A stretch of DNA of 64,000 nucleotides, taken from the NCBI RefSeq assembly GCF_000372865.1, contig NZ_KB889965.1, positions 4,547,786 to 4,611,785 of the forward strand, written 5' to 3'. This DNA comes from Methylosarcina fibrata AML-C10 (GTDB lineage Bacteria; Pseudomonadota; Gammaproteobacteria; Methylococcales; Methylomonadaceae). Below are positions 54,479 through 63,926 of the stretch, piece by piece. Position 1 is the stretch's first letter, and each line of letters starts with the position of its first letter. The translations under genes were made by a program, and so were the position numbers. The notes beneath the pieces were generated by a model that saw nothing but the letters and a program-made list of their open reading frames with translations, was not told where the DNA came from and did no database searches.

Positions 54479-54977
54479 CATCAAACTGAAGCCCGGCAAC
54501 GATTCGAGCCCCGTCTTCGCCAAATCCGATCCGTTAGCCGCCAGGTTCAGTGACGATACGTATCTGGGATTCGACTTCGGCATCAAAAAAATAGGGATTG
54601 CCGTCGGCCAGAGCATGACCGGCACCGCAAGCCTTCTTGAAACCATTCCGGCAATGAAGCAAAATCCGGACTGGCAACGCATCGGCCAACTCATCTCACA
54701 GTGGCATCCGGCCGGGTTGGTGGTTGGTATTTCCAGGCAGAGCGACGGTACGGACAATCCGGTAACGCCGCGCATGCTCAAATTTTGCCGACAACTGGAA
54801 GGCCGTTTTCATCTTCCGGTTTATCAACAGGACGAAACTCTTTCGACCTTTGAGGCCAAACAATTACTTTACGATGATCTTGGGGTCAGCGCCACCACGC
54901 TCTGGCGGGTCCAGGATCAATTGGCGGCGCAGCTCATATTGCAAGCCTGGCTCAATCACCATAGAACGAACCGATGA
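54471..54977 (+). CDS. ruvX: RuvX/YqgF Holliday-junction resolvase-like nuclease
   Basis: 168 residues with an RNase H-like fold: LGFDFGIKKIGIAVG (catalytic aspartate), LVVGISRQSDGT and YQQDETLSTFEA. The N-terminus is about 25 residues longer than usual. The family processes 16S rRNA ends or Holliday junctions. Its stop overlaps the pyrR start. Confidence 0.93.
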   Translation: MASIKLKPGNDSSPVFAKSDPLAARFSDDTYLGFDFGIKKIGIAVGQSMTGTASLLETIPAMKQNPDWQRIGQLISQWHPAGLVVGISRQSDGTDNPVTPRMLKFCRQLEGRFHLPVYQQDETLSTFEAKQLLYDDLGVSATTLWRVQDQLAAQLILQAWLNHHRTNR

Positions 54978-55492
54978 CTCTAATGCACAATGACATACCC
55001 GCCCTGCTGGATAAACTGGAAGACGGGCTAAGCCGGATTATCGCCGAAAGAAAACTGACCGATCCTCTCCTTATCGGGATACGTACCGGCGGCGTCTGGA
55101 TCGCCGAAGAAATGCATCGGCGTCTCGGCATTCGTGAACCTTTGGGGCTGCTGGACATTTCCTTTTACCGGGACGACTATTCCCAGATCGGGGTTCATCC
55201 CAAGGTAAAGCCGAGCCAATTGCCGACTCACATCGAAGGCCGGGACGTTATTCTGGTCGACGATGTGTTTCATACCGGGCGGACCATACGCGCCGCCCTG
55301 AACGAAATTTTTGATTACGGCCGCCCCAATCAGGTGGTCCTGGCGGTTTTGATCGAGCGGGACGGCAGACAGATCCCGCTGGCCCCCGATTGCGTCGGCG
55401 CCCATATTGCCTTGCGGGCAGGCCAGCGCATCAAGCTGACGGGACCCGAGCCTTTAAGGCTTCATTTGGAATCGGTGACCGGAGTTGCCTAA
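54974..55492 (+). CDS. pyrR: PyrR bifunctional regulator/uracil phosphoribosyltransferase
   Basis: 172 residues with the PRPP-binding loop [18 protein letters not shown] and an RTGG core ([14 protein letters not shown]). PyrR of Bacillus type attenuates pyr operons; in Pseudomonas the same gene precedes pyrB and acts as a phosphoribosyltransferase. It overlaps ruvX by four bases and is followed four bases later by pyrB. Confidence 0.94.
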   Translation: MTLMHNDIPALLDKLEDGLSRIIAERKLTDPLLIGIRTGGVWIAEEMHRRLGIREPLGLLDISFYRDDYSQIGVHPKVKPSQLPTHIEGRDVILVDDVFHTGRTIRAALNEIFDYGRPNQVVLAVLIERDGRQIPLAPDCVGAHIALRAGQRIKLTGPEPLRLHLESVTGVA

Positions 55493-55496
55493 AACG

Positions 55497-56462
55497 ATGA
55501 CCGAAAATCTGCAGTTGTCCTCCGAGGGAAAATTAAAACATTTTCTGACCATCGAAGGGTTGAACAAAAGTCTGTTGACCGAAATTCTGGACATGGCCGA
55601 GTCCTTCGTCGGCATGAGCGATCAACAGGTCAAAAAAGTACCGTTGTTGCGAGGAAAAACGATCGTCAATCTTTTCTTCGAAAACAGCACGCGCACCCGA
55701 ACTACGTTCGAGCTGGCGGCCAAGCGCCTGTCGGCCGACGTGCTGAACATCAACATCGCGACTTCGGCCACCTCGAAAGGGGAAAGTCTGCTCGATACCA
55801 TCCGCAACCTGGAAGCCATGTTCGTCGACATGTTCGTCGTCCGTCATGCCGTCAGCGGCGCCGCGCATTTCATTGCCCGGCAAGCAGCGCCGCACATCAG
55901 CGTGATCAATGCCGGCGACGGGCAGCATGCTCATCCGACCCAGGCCATGCTGGACATGTTTACGATCCGGCAGATCAAGAAGGAGTTTTCCTCGCTGAGA
56001 GTCGCGATCATCGGCGATATTCTGCATTCTCGGGTGGCTCGCTCTGAAATTCTGGCGCTCAATACCCTGGGTGCCGCCGAAGTCCGGGTGATCGCCCCGA
56101 AAACGCTGTTGCCCGCTCAAGTCGAAAAATTGGGCGTGACCGTGTTCCATAACCTGACCGAAGGATTGAAGGACATCGACGTCATCATCATGCTGCGTCT
56201 TCAGAAAGAGCGGATGAACTCCGCTCTGCTGCCGAGCGAAAGCGAGTATTTCCAGTGCTTCGGACTGACCGAAGATAAATTGAGCCTGGCCAAGCCGGAC
56301 GCCATCGTCATGCATCCGGGGCCGATCAATCGCGGCATCGAGATCGATTCGAAGGTGGCCGACGGGCCGCGCTCGGTCATCCTGCAACAGGTCAGCAACG
56401 GCATTGCCATCCGCATGGCGATCATGGCCATGGCGATGCAGCCGCAAGGAGCCGCAGGTTGA
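55497..56462 (+). CDS. pyrB: Aspartate carbamoyltransferase, catalytic subunit
   Basis: 321 residues from the ATG at 55497. The carbamoyl-phosphate site is [19 protein letters not shown], with the active-site residues in [18 protein letters not shown] and [11 protein letters not shown]. It catalyses the first committed pyrimidine step. The downstream inactive dihydroorotase homologue is expected to be its structural partner, as in the Pseudomonas PyrB-PyrC' complex. No pyrI regulatory subunit is present. Confidence 0.97.
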   Translation: MTENLQLSSEGKLKHFLTIEGLNKSLLTEILDMAESFVGMSDQQVKKVPLLRGKTIVNLFFENSTRTRTTFELAAKRLSADVLNINIATSATSKGESLLDTIRNLEAMFVDMFVVRHAVSGAAHFIARQAAPHISVINAGDGQHAHPTQAMLDMFTIRQIKKEFSSLRVAIIGDILHSRVARSEILALNTLGAAEVRVIAPKTLLPAQVEKLGVTVFHNLTEGLKDIDVIIMLRLQKERMNSALLPSESEYFQCFGLTEDKLSLAKPDAIVMHPGPINRGIEIDSKVADGPRSVILQQVSNGIAIRMAIMAMAMQPQGAAG

Positions 56463-57757
56463 GCAGAATACTGATTAAAGGCGGCAGAATCGTCGATCCG
56501 GCCAACGCAATAGACCGCATCGGCTCGGTTTTTATTGCCGACGGCAAAATCGCCGCGATCGACAATCAGCCCGAAGGATTCGTACCGGATCGGGTGATTG
56601 ATGCGTCGGGGCGGATCGTCTGTCCCGGCTTCATCGATTTGAGCACCCGTCTGCGCCAGCCGGGGCAAAGCCGTAAAGCGACTTTCAAAAGCGAGACCGC
56701 TGCCGCCGCCGGCGCCGGCGTGACCGCGATGTGCCTGCATCCCGATACCCATCCGGTCATCGATACGCCGGCCGTGGCCGAACTGGTCAAGGAACTCGCC
56801 GAAAAGACAGGGTATCCGAAAATTTATCCGATCGCGGCGCTGACGCGGAAACTGGAAGGGACGGAATTAAGCTCGATGCTGTCGCTCAAGCAGGCCGGCT
56901 GCATTGCCGTCGGCAATGCCAACGAACCGGTGAAAAATCTGCTGACGTTAAGGCGTGCCATGGAATACGCGGCCAGTCATGAGCTGCTCTTGATGTTCAG
57001 GCCCAATGATTTCTGGTTGAGCAACCAAGGCTGCGCCCATGAAGGCGAGGTGGCGACCCGTTATGGCTTGCCCAGCATTCCTTCGGCTGCCGAGACCGTG
57101 GCGCTGGCCCAGTGCCTCGAACTGGCCGAACTGACCGGGTGCCGCGTGCATTTCGGCCAGTTGAGCTGCAAAGGGTCGGTCATCAAAATCCAGCAGGCCA
57201 AAAAGTACGGACTCAAGGTGAGTGCGGACGTTGCCGTCCATCAGTTGCACCTGACCGAGCACGACGTGGTTCCTTTCGACAGCGCCTACCATGTCTTGCC
57301 GCCGTTTCGCACCGAAGAGGATAAACAGTATCTTAGACGAGGCCTTAGCGGCGGCACGGTCGATGCTATCTGCTCGGATCATCAGCCGCACGATCTCGAT
57401 GCCAAACTGGGCGCCTTTCCCGAGACCGAGCCCGGCGTTTCCTCGCTGGAAACGCTGTTGCCGTTGATGCTCAAGCTGGTGGACGAACAGGTGATCACTC
57501 TGCCGCAGGGTATTGCGGCGCTGACGGCAAAGCCCGCCGAAATTCTGCGTCTTGAGAGCGGTTCTCTGACTCAGGGGTATTCTGCGGACGTCTGCATCTT
57601 CGATCCGGAACGGACTTGGCAGGTGAATAAAGACAACTGGAAAAGCCGGGGAGTCAATACGCCCTTCTGGCGGCAAACCTTAAAAGGCCGGGTGACTCAC
57701 ACCTTACAGGACGGCCGGGTGATCTTTTGTGCGAATGAGGCCGATCCTTCCGATTGA
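56459..57757 (+). CDS. pyrX: PyrC'-type pseudo-dihydroorotase
   Basis: 432 residues from a TTG that overlaps the pyrB stop (TTGA). It has the dihydroorotase fold, but the metal motif DxHxHxR is [12 protein letters not shown], losing both histidines, and later ligand positions read FRPND and VHFGQLS rather than HxE-like and HxxH. DHQPH is kept. These losses match the non-catalytic PyrC' of Pseudomonas, which holds aspartate carbamoyltransferase in its active dodecamer. A separate active dihydroorotase must exist elsewhere if the pathway works. Confidence 0.9.
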   Translation: MSRILIKGGRIVDPANAIDRIGSVFIADGKIAAIDNQPEGFVPDRVIDASGRIVCPGFIDLSTRLRQPGQSRKATFKSETAAAAGAGVTAMCLHPDTHPVIDTPAVAELVKELAEKTGYPKIYPIAALTRKLEGTELSSMLSLKQAGCIAVGNANEPVKNLLTLRRAMEYAASHELLLMFRPNDFWLSNQGCAHEGEVATRYGLPSIPSAAETVALAQCLELAELTGCRVHFGQLSCKGSVIKIQQAKKYGLKVSADVAVHQLHLTEHDVVPFDSAYHVLPPFRTEEDKQYLRRGLSGGTVDAICSDHQPHDLDAKLGAFPETEPGVSSLETLLPLMLKLVDEQVITLPQGIAALTAKPAEILRLESGSLTQGYSADVCIFDPERTWQVNKDNWKSRGVNTPFWRQTLKGRVTHTLQDGRVIFCANEADPSD

Positions 57758-57780
57758 ACAGAGCAGGATCGGGATCTCCT

Positions 57781-58314
57781 TCATTCGTAGAGGCAATCGC
57801 TTAAATCCACGCCCCGGTCGCGGATCAATTCGCCGTCCTTCTCGAAATCCGCGCCGTATTGTTTGCAGCGGTCCATGTGGTGGGTGTGGAACATCTGCAA
57901 GGCCTTGTCGAAATCGGCGTTAAGAAAACCCCGGGCCAGATGAGCGCAGGCACAATAAAGCGCCGAATAGTCGACGGTCTTGCCCGAGGTGCAACCATGG
58001 ATTTTCTCGGACAACAGCCGCATCACAGACAGCACGGAACCTTCGTGATGCCAGAGGACGGGTTGGTCGATCACATCCTCGCCCTGTATCGCGACGGCGT
58101 TCAGCGAGCAATACGCCAGGCCGGTCAAACGCCCCAGTATTTCGCCCATGTCGCCTTTTTTCAAGGCGCGCAAGACGCCGCTGCCGGCTTCCATCAGCCA
58201 GGCCTGGCGCATGACGACGTCCATGTCGGACAAGTGTCCTGCCGTTCCGAAAGCCGCCTGAGGCAACGAAAAGGTCTCTCTGAATTCTCTGACATACTGC
58301 AAATGTTTATTCAT
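57781..58314 (-). CDS. NTP-pyrophosphohydrolase-like protein with degraded active site
   Basis: 177 residues from the ATG at 58314. The arrangement EAGSGVLRALKKGDMGEILGRLTGLAYCSLNA resembles the helical EExxE...ExxD core of MazG/HisE-type pyrophosphatases, but the paired glutamate and the final aspartate are replaced, so catalysis is doubtful. The C-terminal part (KALQMFHTHHMDRCKQYG) continues the fold. It converges with pyrC'. The house-cleaning role of active relatives may not apply. Confidence 0.6.
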   Translation of the reverse strand: MNKHLQYVREFRETFSLPQAAFGTAGHLSDMDVVMRQAWLMEAGSGVLRALKKGDMGEILGRLTGLAYCSLNAVAIQGEDVIDQPVLWHHEGSVLSVMRLLSEKIHGCTSGKTVDYSALYCACAHLARGFLNADFDKALQMFHTHHMDRCKQYGADFEKDGELIRDRGVDLSDCLYE

Positions 58315-58467
58315 GGCTGCTGTCCTCAAATCGTTCGGGAAGGCATGATGGCCTGTTGCCGGCAAGCGTCATTCACAACCGAATTGGACTTCGGCTCCTG
58401 ATAATTGTTCATCTCGTTCGGCACGCTGACGGTTCGGAGAAAACTCCAGGACTCACGCGTGCCTCGA

Positions 58468-59496
58468 TTACTCGGCCGTCTTTAACGCCGCTTGCGGAAA
58501 CTGCATGGTCATGCAGTGCAGGCTGCCGTACTGGTGCACCAGCGGACGGCAGGGCGTCGCAATGATCTTGCGGTCCGGAAAACAGCGCTGCAAACGCTCC
58601 AGCGCGACGGCGTCCATGGGATCGTCGTAGACGGGCACCATGACGGCCTCGTTAATAATCAGAAAATTCGAATAGTTGGCGGGCAGAGGGCAGCCTTCTT
58701 CGTCGAAGATCAGTCTGGGCAAAGGCAACGGAATTAAACGATAGGGATTTCCGCCTTGCGTCCTCAGCGATTCCAGTTGCGCTGCCATGACCTTGAGGCT
58801 TTCGTAATGCGGATCGGCAGAGTCTTCGCAGGCCGTATAGGCGATGGTGTCGGCCGAGCAAAAGCGGGCCAGGGTATCGATATGAGCGTCGGTATCGTCG
58901 CCGCTCAGATTGGGCTGATCTATCCAGAAAAATCGGGACGCACCGAAATGATGGCTCAGTTGGCGTTCGATGTCGGACTGGCTGAGACCCCGGTTTCTGT
59001 TCGGATTCAACAGGCATTGCCGCGTCGTCATGATCGTATCGATGCCGTCGCTTTCGACACTGCCGCCTTCGAGGATGAAATCGACGTCGCGGCTGCGAAG
59101 GCCTTGGAACGGCCCGGCCGTCGACAATCTTCGATTCAGCGCATCGTCGTCCTCATGAGGGTACTTTCCGCCCCAACCGTTGAAGCGGAAATTCAGCAGC
59201 ATCGGTTCGCCGTCTTCTTCTACGGTCAAAAAAACGGTATCCCGGACCCAGATGTCGTTGACGGGAGCCTGGATAAAATCGATATTATCGTTTACGGCAA
59301 CCAGTTTCTCGATATGGCGTTGATGGACGTCGTCCCGGCAGACGATCAGCAAGCGCTGGTAGCGGCTGACGGTTTCCGCGATAAAACGGTAGGAGTGCTC
59401 GACGGATTCGAGACGATTGCTGAAATCGCCGGTCGAATGAGGCCAGGCGATCAGTACGGCGGATTGTTTTTCCCATTCGGCTGGAAAACGGATCAT
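58468..59496 (-). CDS. aguA: Agmatine deiminase
   Basis: 342 residues. The peptidyl-arginine-deiminase-type fold shows NDIWVRDTVF, EGGSVESDG, DAHIDTLARF and the catalytic cysteine in GSLHCMTMQ near the C-terminus. It converts agmatine to N-carbamoylputrescine in polyamine synthesis. The usual partner N-carbamoylputrescine amidase (aguB) is not next to it within the window. Confidence 0.95.
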   Translation of the reverse strand: MIRFPAEWEKQSAVLIAWPHSTGDFSNRLESVEHSYRFIAETVSRYQRLLIVCRDDVHQRHIEKLVAVNDNIDFIQAPVNDIWVRDTVFLTVEEDGEPMLLNFRFNGWGGKYPHEDDDALNRRLSTAGPFQGLRSRDVDFILEGGSVESDGIDTIMTTRQCLLNPNRNRGLSQSDIERQLSHHFGASRFFWIDQPNLSGDDTDAHIDTLARFCSADTIAYTACEDSADPHYESLKVMAAQLESLRTQGGNPYRLIPLPLPRLIFDEEGCPLPANYSNFLIINEAVMVPVYDDPMDAVALERLQRCFPDRKIIATPCRPLVHQYGSLHCMTMQFPQAALKTAE

Positions 59497-59653
59497 GTGG
59501 GTTGGGTTCCTGTGGTCGTGGCTTTCGTCCGGTCGCCCGGACGGAAAGGGGTTGATGCAGTCAAGGGCAATAGCCCGGTTTCGGTAAAATGCGGCTATTA
59601 TATCAGGTTTATATCCGGCATTTTTCGGCGGTAAGCTTCATTGGAGCAGGCAA

Positions 59654-60400
59654 ATGAAATTACCTTTTCTCGTTAATCCTCCTTTCCGGATTATCGCGCA
59701 CCGGGGCGCGTCGGCTTATGCTCCGGAAAACACTCTGGCCGCTTTTCAACTGGCCGTCGACATGGGCGTTCGGGAAATCGAGCTGGACGTGCAACTCTCT
59801 TTGGACAGGCGAGTGGTCGTTTGCCATGATTTGTCCCTGGAGCGCTACGGTTATCCGGGACTCGTCGAATCGATGAGCTGGGAGGAGCTGGAAGCGCTGG
59901 ACATGGGCTCCTGGTTTTCGCCCTTCTTGTACTCCAACGAAAGAATGCCGAGGCTGGAGAATCTGTTTGAACGATACGGCAGCCGCGTCACTTATCACAT
60001 CGAAATCAAAGGCCGATCCCCGGAACTGCCGCAGCGGGTCTGCCGTCTGGTCGACCGGTTCGGGTTGCAGGAGCAGGTCATCGTCACCGGGTTTTCCTTC
60101 GAGGCGTTGAAAGAGATTCGGCGGCTTTCTTCCGGGCAGCGCCTGGGTTGGTTGGTCAATAATTTGGGCCGGGAGATCCTGAGCCGATCTGACGAGCTTG
60201 ATTTATTTCAATTGTGTCCACACGCAGATTCGGTCACTCCCGAGGCCGTCCGGGCAGCCCGGGCGGCCGTGCCCGAAGTCAGGGCGTGGGGCATCGAAGG
60301 CCGACCCGAAGACGTGCTGAGACTGATTCAAAAGACGCTCGATGCCCGTTGCGATGGCGCTACGCTGAACTGGCCGGATTGGGTTTCGTATCCTGGTTAG
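59654..60400 (+). CDS. ugpQ: Glycerophosphodiester phosphodiesterase (cytoplasmic type)
   Basis: 248 residues, no signal peptide. The GDPD core has IIAHRGASAYAPENTL, EIELDVQLSLDRRVVVCHD and YHIEIKGRSPEL. It hydrolyses glycerophosphodiesters to glycerol-3-phosphate and an alcohol. It is divergent from aguA and converges with the phosphatase gene. Confidence 0.92.
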   Translation: MKLPFLVNPPFRIIAHRGASAYAPENTLAAFQLAVDMGVREIELDVQLSLDRRVVVCHDLSLERYGYPGLVESMSWEELEALDMGSWFSPFLYSNERMPRLENLFERYGSRVTYHIEIKGRSPELPQRVCRLVDRFGLQEQVIVTGFSFEALKEIRRLSSGQRLGWLVNNLGREILSRSDELDLFQLCPHADSVTPEAVRAARAAVPEVRAWGIEGRPEDVLRLIQKTLDARCDGATLNWPDWVSYPG

Positions 60401-60433
60401 TTCTTTCCGTTTTACGGCAAAAGGCTGCAAGGC

Positions 60434-61078
60434 TCAAGGATTGAGTCCATCGATCGGCAACAAGTAATCGGCCGCGAGGATCCGGCGGATTTCGCCGGCC
60501 GAGCGGACGCAATGGGCCTGAAGGCCGGCCGACCTGGCGCCGTCGACGTTTTCCGGAAGATCGTCGAAAAAGAGCATTCTGCCGGGCGACGACGACAGTT
60601 GCCCTGCGAGCTGGAGGAAAGCTTCAACGCCGGGCTTTCTCGCGCCCAGCTCATGGGAGCAGACAATCTGCTGAAAAGGAGCCAGAAGGTCGGCGTAGCG
60701 CTGCGACCAGAATTCCTGATGCGCTGCATTGGTGTTCGAAAAGACGTGCAGAGGTTTCAGCGGCTTCAGTTCATTCAGCAGGGGCTCAATCCCGCTCACG
60801 GGCTCCAGAAAGATCGAATTCCAGCCGAAAAGGAATTCCTCGTCGGAAAGATCGAGGCCGAGGGTTTTTCTAAGATGGGAAAAATAGTCCGAGGCCTCGA
60901 TTTCGCCGCGTTCCTGCGCGCAGTAAGCGTCGTCCAGCGCAAAACGGCTTCGGATCTCGGTCAGTTCCTGTCCCGAGGCGGTTGCCCAATACTCGAATGC
61001 GAGCTCAAAATCCAGATCGATCAGGACGCGGCCAAGATCGAAAACGATGCAGTCAATCGTGGAAGAAAGGAGGGTCAT
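60434..61078 (-). CDS. HAD-family phosphatase, YihX-like
   Basis: 214 residues matching YihX throughout: VFDLGRVLIDLDFELAFEYW with the nucleophile aspartate, HVFSNTNAAHQEFW, LGARKPG and MLFFDDLPENVDGARSAG. The nucleophile motif DxG instead of DxD is typical of this subgroup. E. coli YihX is an alpha-glucose-1-phosphate phosphatase; the substrate here is inferred only. It converges with the glycerophosphodiesterase gene. Confidence 0.85.
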   Translation of the reverse strand: MTLLSSTIDCIVFDLGRVLIDLDFELAFEYWATASGQELTEIRSRFALDDAYCAQERGEIEASDYFSHLRKTLGLDLSDEEFLFGWNSIFLEPVSGIEPLLNELKPLKPLHVFSNTNAAHQEFWSQRYADLLAPFQQIVCSHELGARKPGVEAFLQLAGQLSSSPGRMLFFDDLPENVDGARSAGLQAHCVRSAGEIRRILAADYLLPIDGLNP

Positions 61079-61210
61079 GTCAATGGCTCCAACAAGTGAG
61101 AACGATCCGTTTGAGTGTCCTATTGTAATGCCTATGAGTCAATGGCGGCTGGATGGCCTTGCTTCGAGCGGATCGTAAAAGGAAGTCCGTCTGGCTCGAT
61201 TTCTTTCCGC

Positions 61211-62119
61211 CTATCTTTTTTCCGCCTGTTGCCTCAGGCCGGATGAGTGCCGGGTAGAATGGCGATAAACGAAATAAACTATTACGGCCAACAGGAGCCA
61301 TACGGTCACCAGCGGGCCGATGACGCCGTCGTAAGAACTGACCCAATGGATGAATTTCGACTTGAAATCGAGATTGAACAGGCTTTTGAACATTTTTATC
61401 TGCCATACCCAGGCGGCGTGGCAACCGATACACATGGCCAGGCCGGCATGGAAATGAGTGCGGAGCAGGCACAGGAAAATACCGACCGTCAGCAGCGCGA
61501 AAAAAGCGGAATAAATGGAAGGATTCAGCAGATTGGCAAACGCTTCTCCAAGCAGAGTGAAGCCGCTGAAAACGTCCAATTCCTGGAGAGGGATTTCCGT
61601 ATGACTATCTAAAAAATGGAGCGCGGCGTAGTAGCCGGAGCTGACGAGGACGGCGCCGAAAACGGGCAGTTTCTTCATTAATCCGGCAAGCAGGATTCCC
61701 CGAAAAATCGGCTCTTCGATCAATGAAATGAGCAAAGCCAGAGCCAGGGAGATGCCGATTTTTTGAACGGCCAAAGCAAAAGTCCAGTGTTTGGACTCGT
61801 CAAAGACATGGATCCCCAGCGCATACTCGACCGTCAGCACCGGCAACAACGTTGCCAGGCCGAGCGCAAAGCCCTGTGCCAGTTGTTTGAAAAACAGTTT
61901 TTTGCCGGCAAAGCCCAGATCTTCCTTCTTTAATCGCAACCAGGCCATCGCCGGAAAAATGCTGAGCACAAGAAGCAACTGGGTGATTTTCGAGATGACT
62001 TTACGGAACGGGAAAGCATCGCCCAGGCCCTGTATGATAAAGTAGCCCGCCACGCAGGCCGCCGAGGAAGCGGCGAGCAGAACCGCCAGCGGGATCAAGG
62101 CCGCCATGAGCGATCTCAT
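61211..62119 (-). CDS. CPBP/CAAX-protease-like membrane protein
   Basis: 302 residues with about eight membrane segments. The ABI/CPBP motifs are present: EEPIFRG (EExxxR) near residue 151 and YYAALHF, with a later conserved histidine. It may be an intramembrane protease. Its ATG is five bases after the rsmE stop, so the two are co-transcribed; the functional link is not obvious. Confidence 0.82.
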   Translation of the reverse strand: MRSLMAALIPLAVLLAASSAACVAGYFIIQGLGDAFPFRKVISKITQLLLVLSIFPAMAWLRLKKEDLGFAGKKLFFKQLAQGFALGLATLLPVLTVEYALGIHVFDESKHWTFALAVQKIGISLALALLISLIEEPIFRGILLAGLMKKLPVFGAVLVSSGYYAALHFLDSHTEIPLQELDVFSGFTLLGEAFANLLNPSIYSAFFALLTVGIFLCLLRTHFHAGLAMCIGCHAAWVWQIKMFKSLFNLDFKSKFIHWVSSYDGVIGPLVTVWLLLAVIVYFVYRHSTRHSSGLRQQAEKR

Positions 62120-62124
62120 CGTTG

Positions 62125-62865
62125 TTATTCCTCCATTGTCCCGAAATCGCCCCACAGCGTTTGTACTGCGGACAGCGCGGCCAGCGACGCGGTTTCCGTT
62201 CTAAGTATCCGGACGCCGAGGCGTACCGGAATGAATCCAGCCGCTTCCGCCCGGGACCGTTCATGATCGGAGAAGCCGCCTTCGGGACCCGTAAGCAGGG
62301 TCACCTGCGAAGGTCTCGGGCCGAGATCGGCCAATGAGGCGGACGCATGTGGGTCCAAAAATATTTTAAGTTCCTGCTGATGATCCAGCCATTCGTGAAT
62401 CGTGGCGATTGGCTGAAGCTCGGGCAGGCGAGTTCGTCCGCTTTGCTCGGCTGCATGCTGAATGATTTTTTGCCAGTGCAGCAGGCGCTGCGGCTTTTTT
62501 TCGCCTTTGAACTGCACCAGGCAGCGTTCGGTCAGGATCGGCGTAATGCGGTTAACCCCCAGCTCCACGGCTTTTTGTACCGACCAGTCCATTCTGTCGC
62601 CGCGCGAAATGCCCAGGCCCAGAAAGATCTGCAGAGACGATTCGGCGCTGCGTTCGATCCGGCGGTTGATCTGGATTTCTACCCGGTTCCGGCTGACTTC
62701 GCGCAGTATCGATAAGAATTCACCACCCTCGCCATTGAACAGAAGGATTTCGGCATCCTTTTTCAGGCGCAGAACCGTTCTGACGTAATGAGCGCTGTCA
62801 TCGTCCAGTTCGATGTTCCGGCCGGGCCAGAGAGGGAAGGGAATGTATAATCTTGAAATCCGCAT
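62125..62865 (-). CDS. rsmE: 16S rRNA m3U1498 methyltransferase RsmE
   Basis: 246 residues. The N-terminal PUA-like domain (HYVRTVLRLKKDAEILLFNGEGGE) is followed by a SPOUT knot with LTGPEGGFSDHE and LGVRILRTETASLAAL, which binds S-adenosylmethionine. It methylates U1498 in 16S rRNA. In many gammaproteobacteria it adjoins gshB; here it precedes a CPBP gene and lies near metF/ahcY. Confidence 0.95.
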   Translation of the reverse strand: MRISRLYIPFPLWPGRNIELDDDSAHYVRTVLRLKKDAEILLFNGEGGEFLSILREVSRNRVEIQINRRIERSAESSLQIFLGLGISRGDRMDWSVQKAVELGVNRITPILTERCLVQFKGEKKPQRLLHWQKIIQHAAEQSGRTRLPELQPIATIHEWLDHQQELKIFLDPHASASLADLGPRPSQVTLLTGPEGGFSDHERSRAEAAGFIPVRLGVRILRTETASLAALSAVQTLWGDFGTMEE

Positions 62866-63008
62866 TTCGCTTGCTTTCTGACAATAGGAACGATGATTGG
62901 CCGGTAAATCGCGTCAGACTGAAACCACGGCGATGACGCTGTCGGCCGGGTAACATCAGTGAGCCGGCCGTTGATAACGGGACAGGGCAAAGCCGCCGTC
63001 CCGGACGG

Positions 63009-63857
63009 CTAGCCTTGGGACGGGCGGCGGAGCTGTAAGTTTTCGATGATCTTCAAGGTCGGCGCGGATTGATTCATCGTATAAAAATGAATGCCGGGCG
63101 CGCCGTTATCGAGTAGTTGCTGGCACAGCCGGGTCACCACTTCCAGACCGAATGCCTGAATCGACTCGCGATCGTCTCCGAGGCATTCCAGCCTTTTCCG
63201 CAGCCATCTCGGTATATCGGCTCCGCACATCTCGGAAAAACGGAACAACTGGGCATATTGAGTGATCGGCATGATGCCGGGAACGACAGGTATCGTTATA
63301 CCGCTTTTTTCGCAACGGTCCAGGAAATAAAAATAGGCTTCGGCATTATAAAAATACTGGGTAATGGCCGCGTCGGCGCCGGCCTCGACTTTGCGCCGAA
63401 AATTCCTGAAGTCGGCATCGGCGCTCACTGCCTGAGGATGGACTTCCGGATAGGCCGCGACATGGATCTGAAAGTAATTGCCGGTCTCCTTGCGGATGAA
63501 ATCGACCAGCTCATTGGCATAGCGGAATTCTCCGACCGACATCATGCCCGACGGCAAATCTCCCCGCAACGCGACCAGTTTGGAAATGCCTTTTTCCTGA
63601 TAGCTTTTAAGCATCGACCGGATATTTTCCCTGGTGGAAGCGATGCAGGATAAATGAGGCGCGGCGGCAATCCCCATAGATTGGATATCGATGACCGTAT
63701 CGAAGGTTTTATCGCGGGTGGATCCTCCGGCGCCGAAGGTGACCGAAAAAAAATCGGGATTCAGCAGCGCCAGTTTGCGATGGACCACCCGCAAATTGGC
63801 GGCGCCTTCTTCCGTTTTGGGCGGATAGAACTCGAAGCTGAAAAAAGGAGGATGCAT
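63009..63857 (-). CDS. metF: 5,10-methylenetetrahydrofolate reductase
   Basis: 282 residues. It begins FSFEFYPPKTEEG and has VTFGAGGSTRDKTF, HLSCIASTRENIR, ALRGDLPSG and TQYFYNAEAYFYFLD, all conserved in MetF. It makes the methyl donor for homocysteine methylation, so it belongs with ahcY (upstream in the same orientation), which regenerates homocysteine. The ATG lacks an obvious ribosome-binding site. Confidence 0.96.
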   Translation of the reverse strand: MHPPFFSFEFYPPKTEEGAANLRVVHRKLALLNPDFFSVTFGAGGSTRDKTFDTVIDIQSMGIAAAPHLSCIASTRENIRSMLKSYQEKGISKLVALRGDLPSGMMSVGEFRYANELVDFIRKETGNYFQIHVAAYPEVHPQAVSADADFRNFRRKVEAGADAAITQYFYNAEAYFYFLDRCEKSGITIPVVPGIMPITQYAQLFRFSEMCGADIPRWLRKRLECLGDDRESIQAFGLEVVTRLCQQLLDNGAPGIHFYTMNQSAPTLKIIENLQLRRPSQG

Positions 63858-63883
63858 GGATCTAGATTGCAGTTCAGTTGGCG

Positions 63884-63908
63884 AAAAGGGACCGTTTTAA
63901 CCGGTCCC
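63884..63908 (-). terminator. Hairpin between ahcY and metF
   Basis: GGGACCG/CGGTCCC with one bulge and a short loop (63888-63908), followed on the minus strand by four T. It lies 18 bases after the ahcY stop and 31 before metF, and could end or attenuate transcription into metF. Confidence 0.5.
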
Positions 63909-63926
63909 CGGCCCGGTTTGTATCCG

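Noticed and set aside
55533-56447. 304-codon minus-strand frame
   Set aside because: Antisense to pyrB, which has all its active-site motifs.
58756-59634. 292-codon plus-strand frame
   Set aside because: Antisense to aguA; histidine/arginine-rich composition of a mirror frame.
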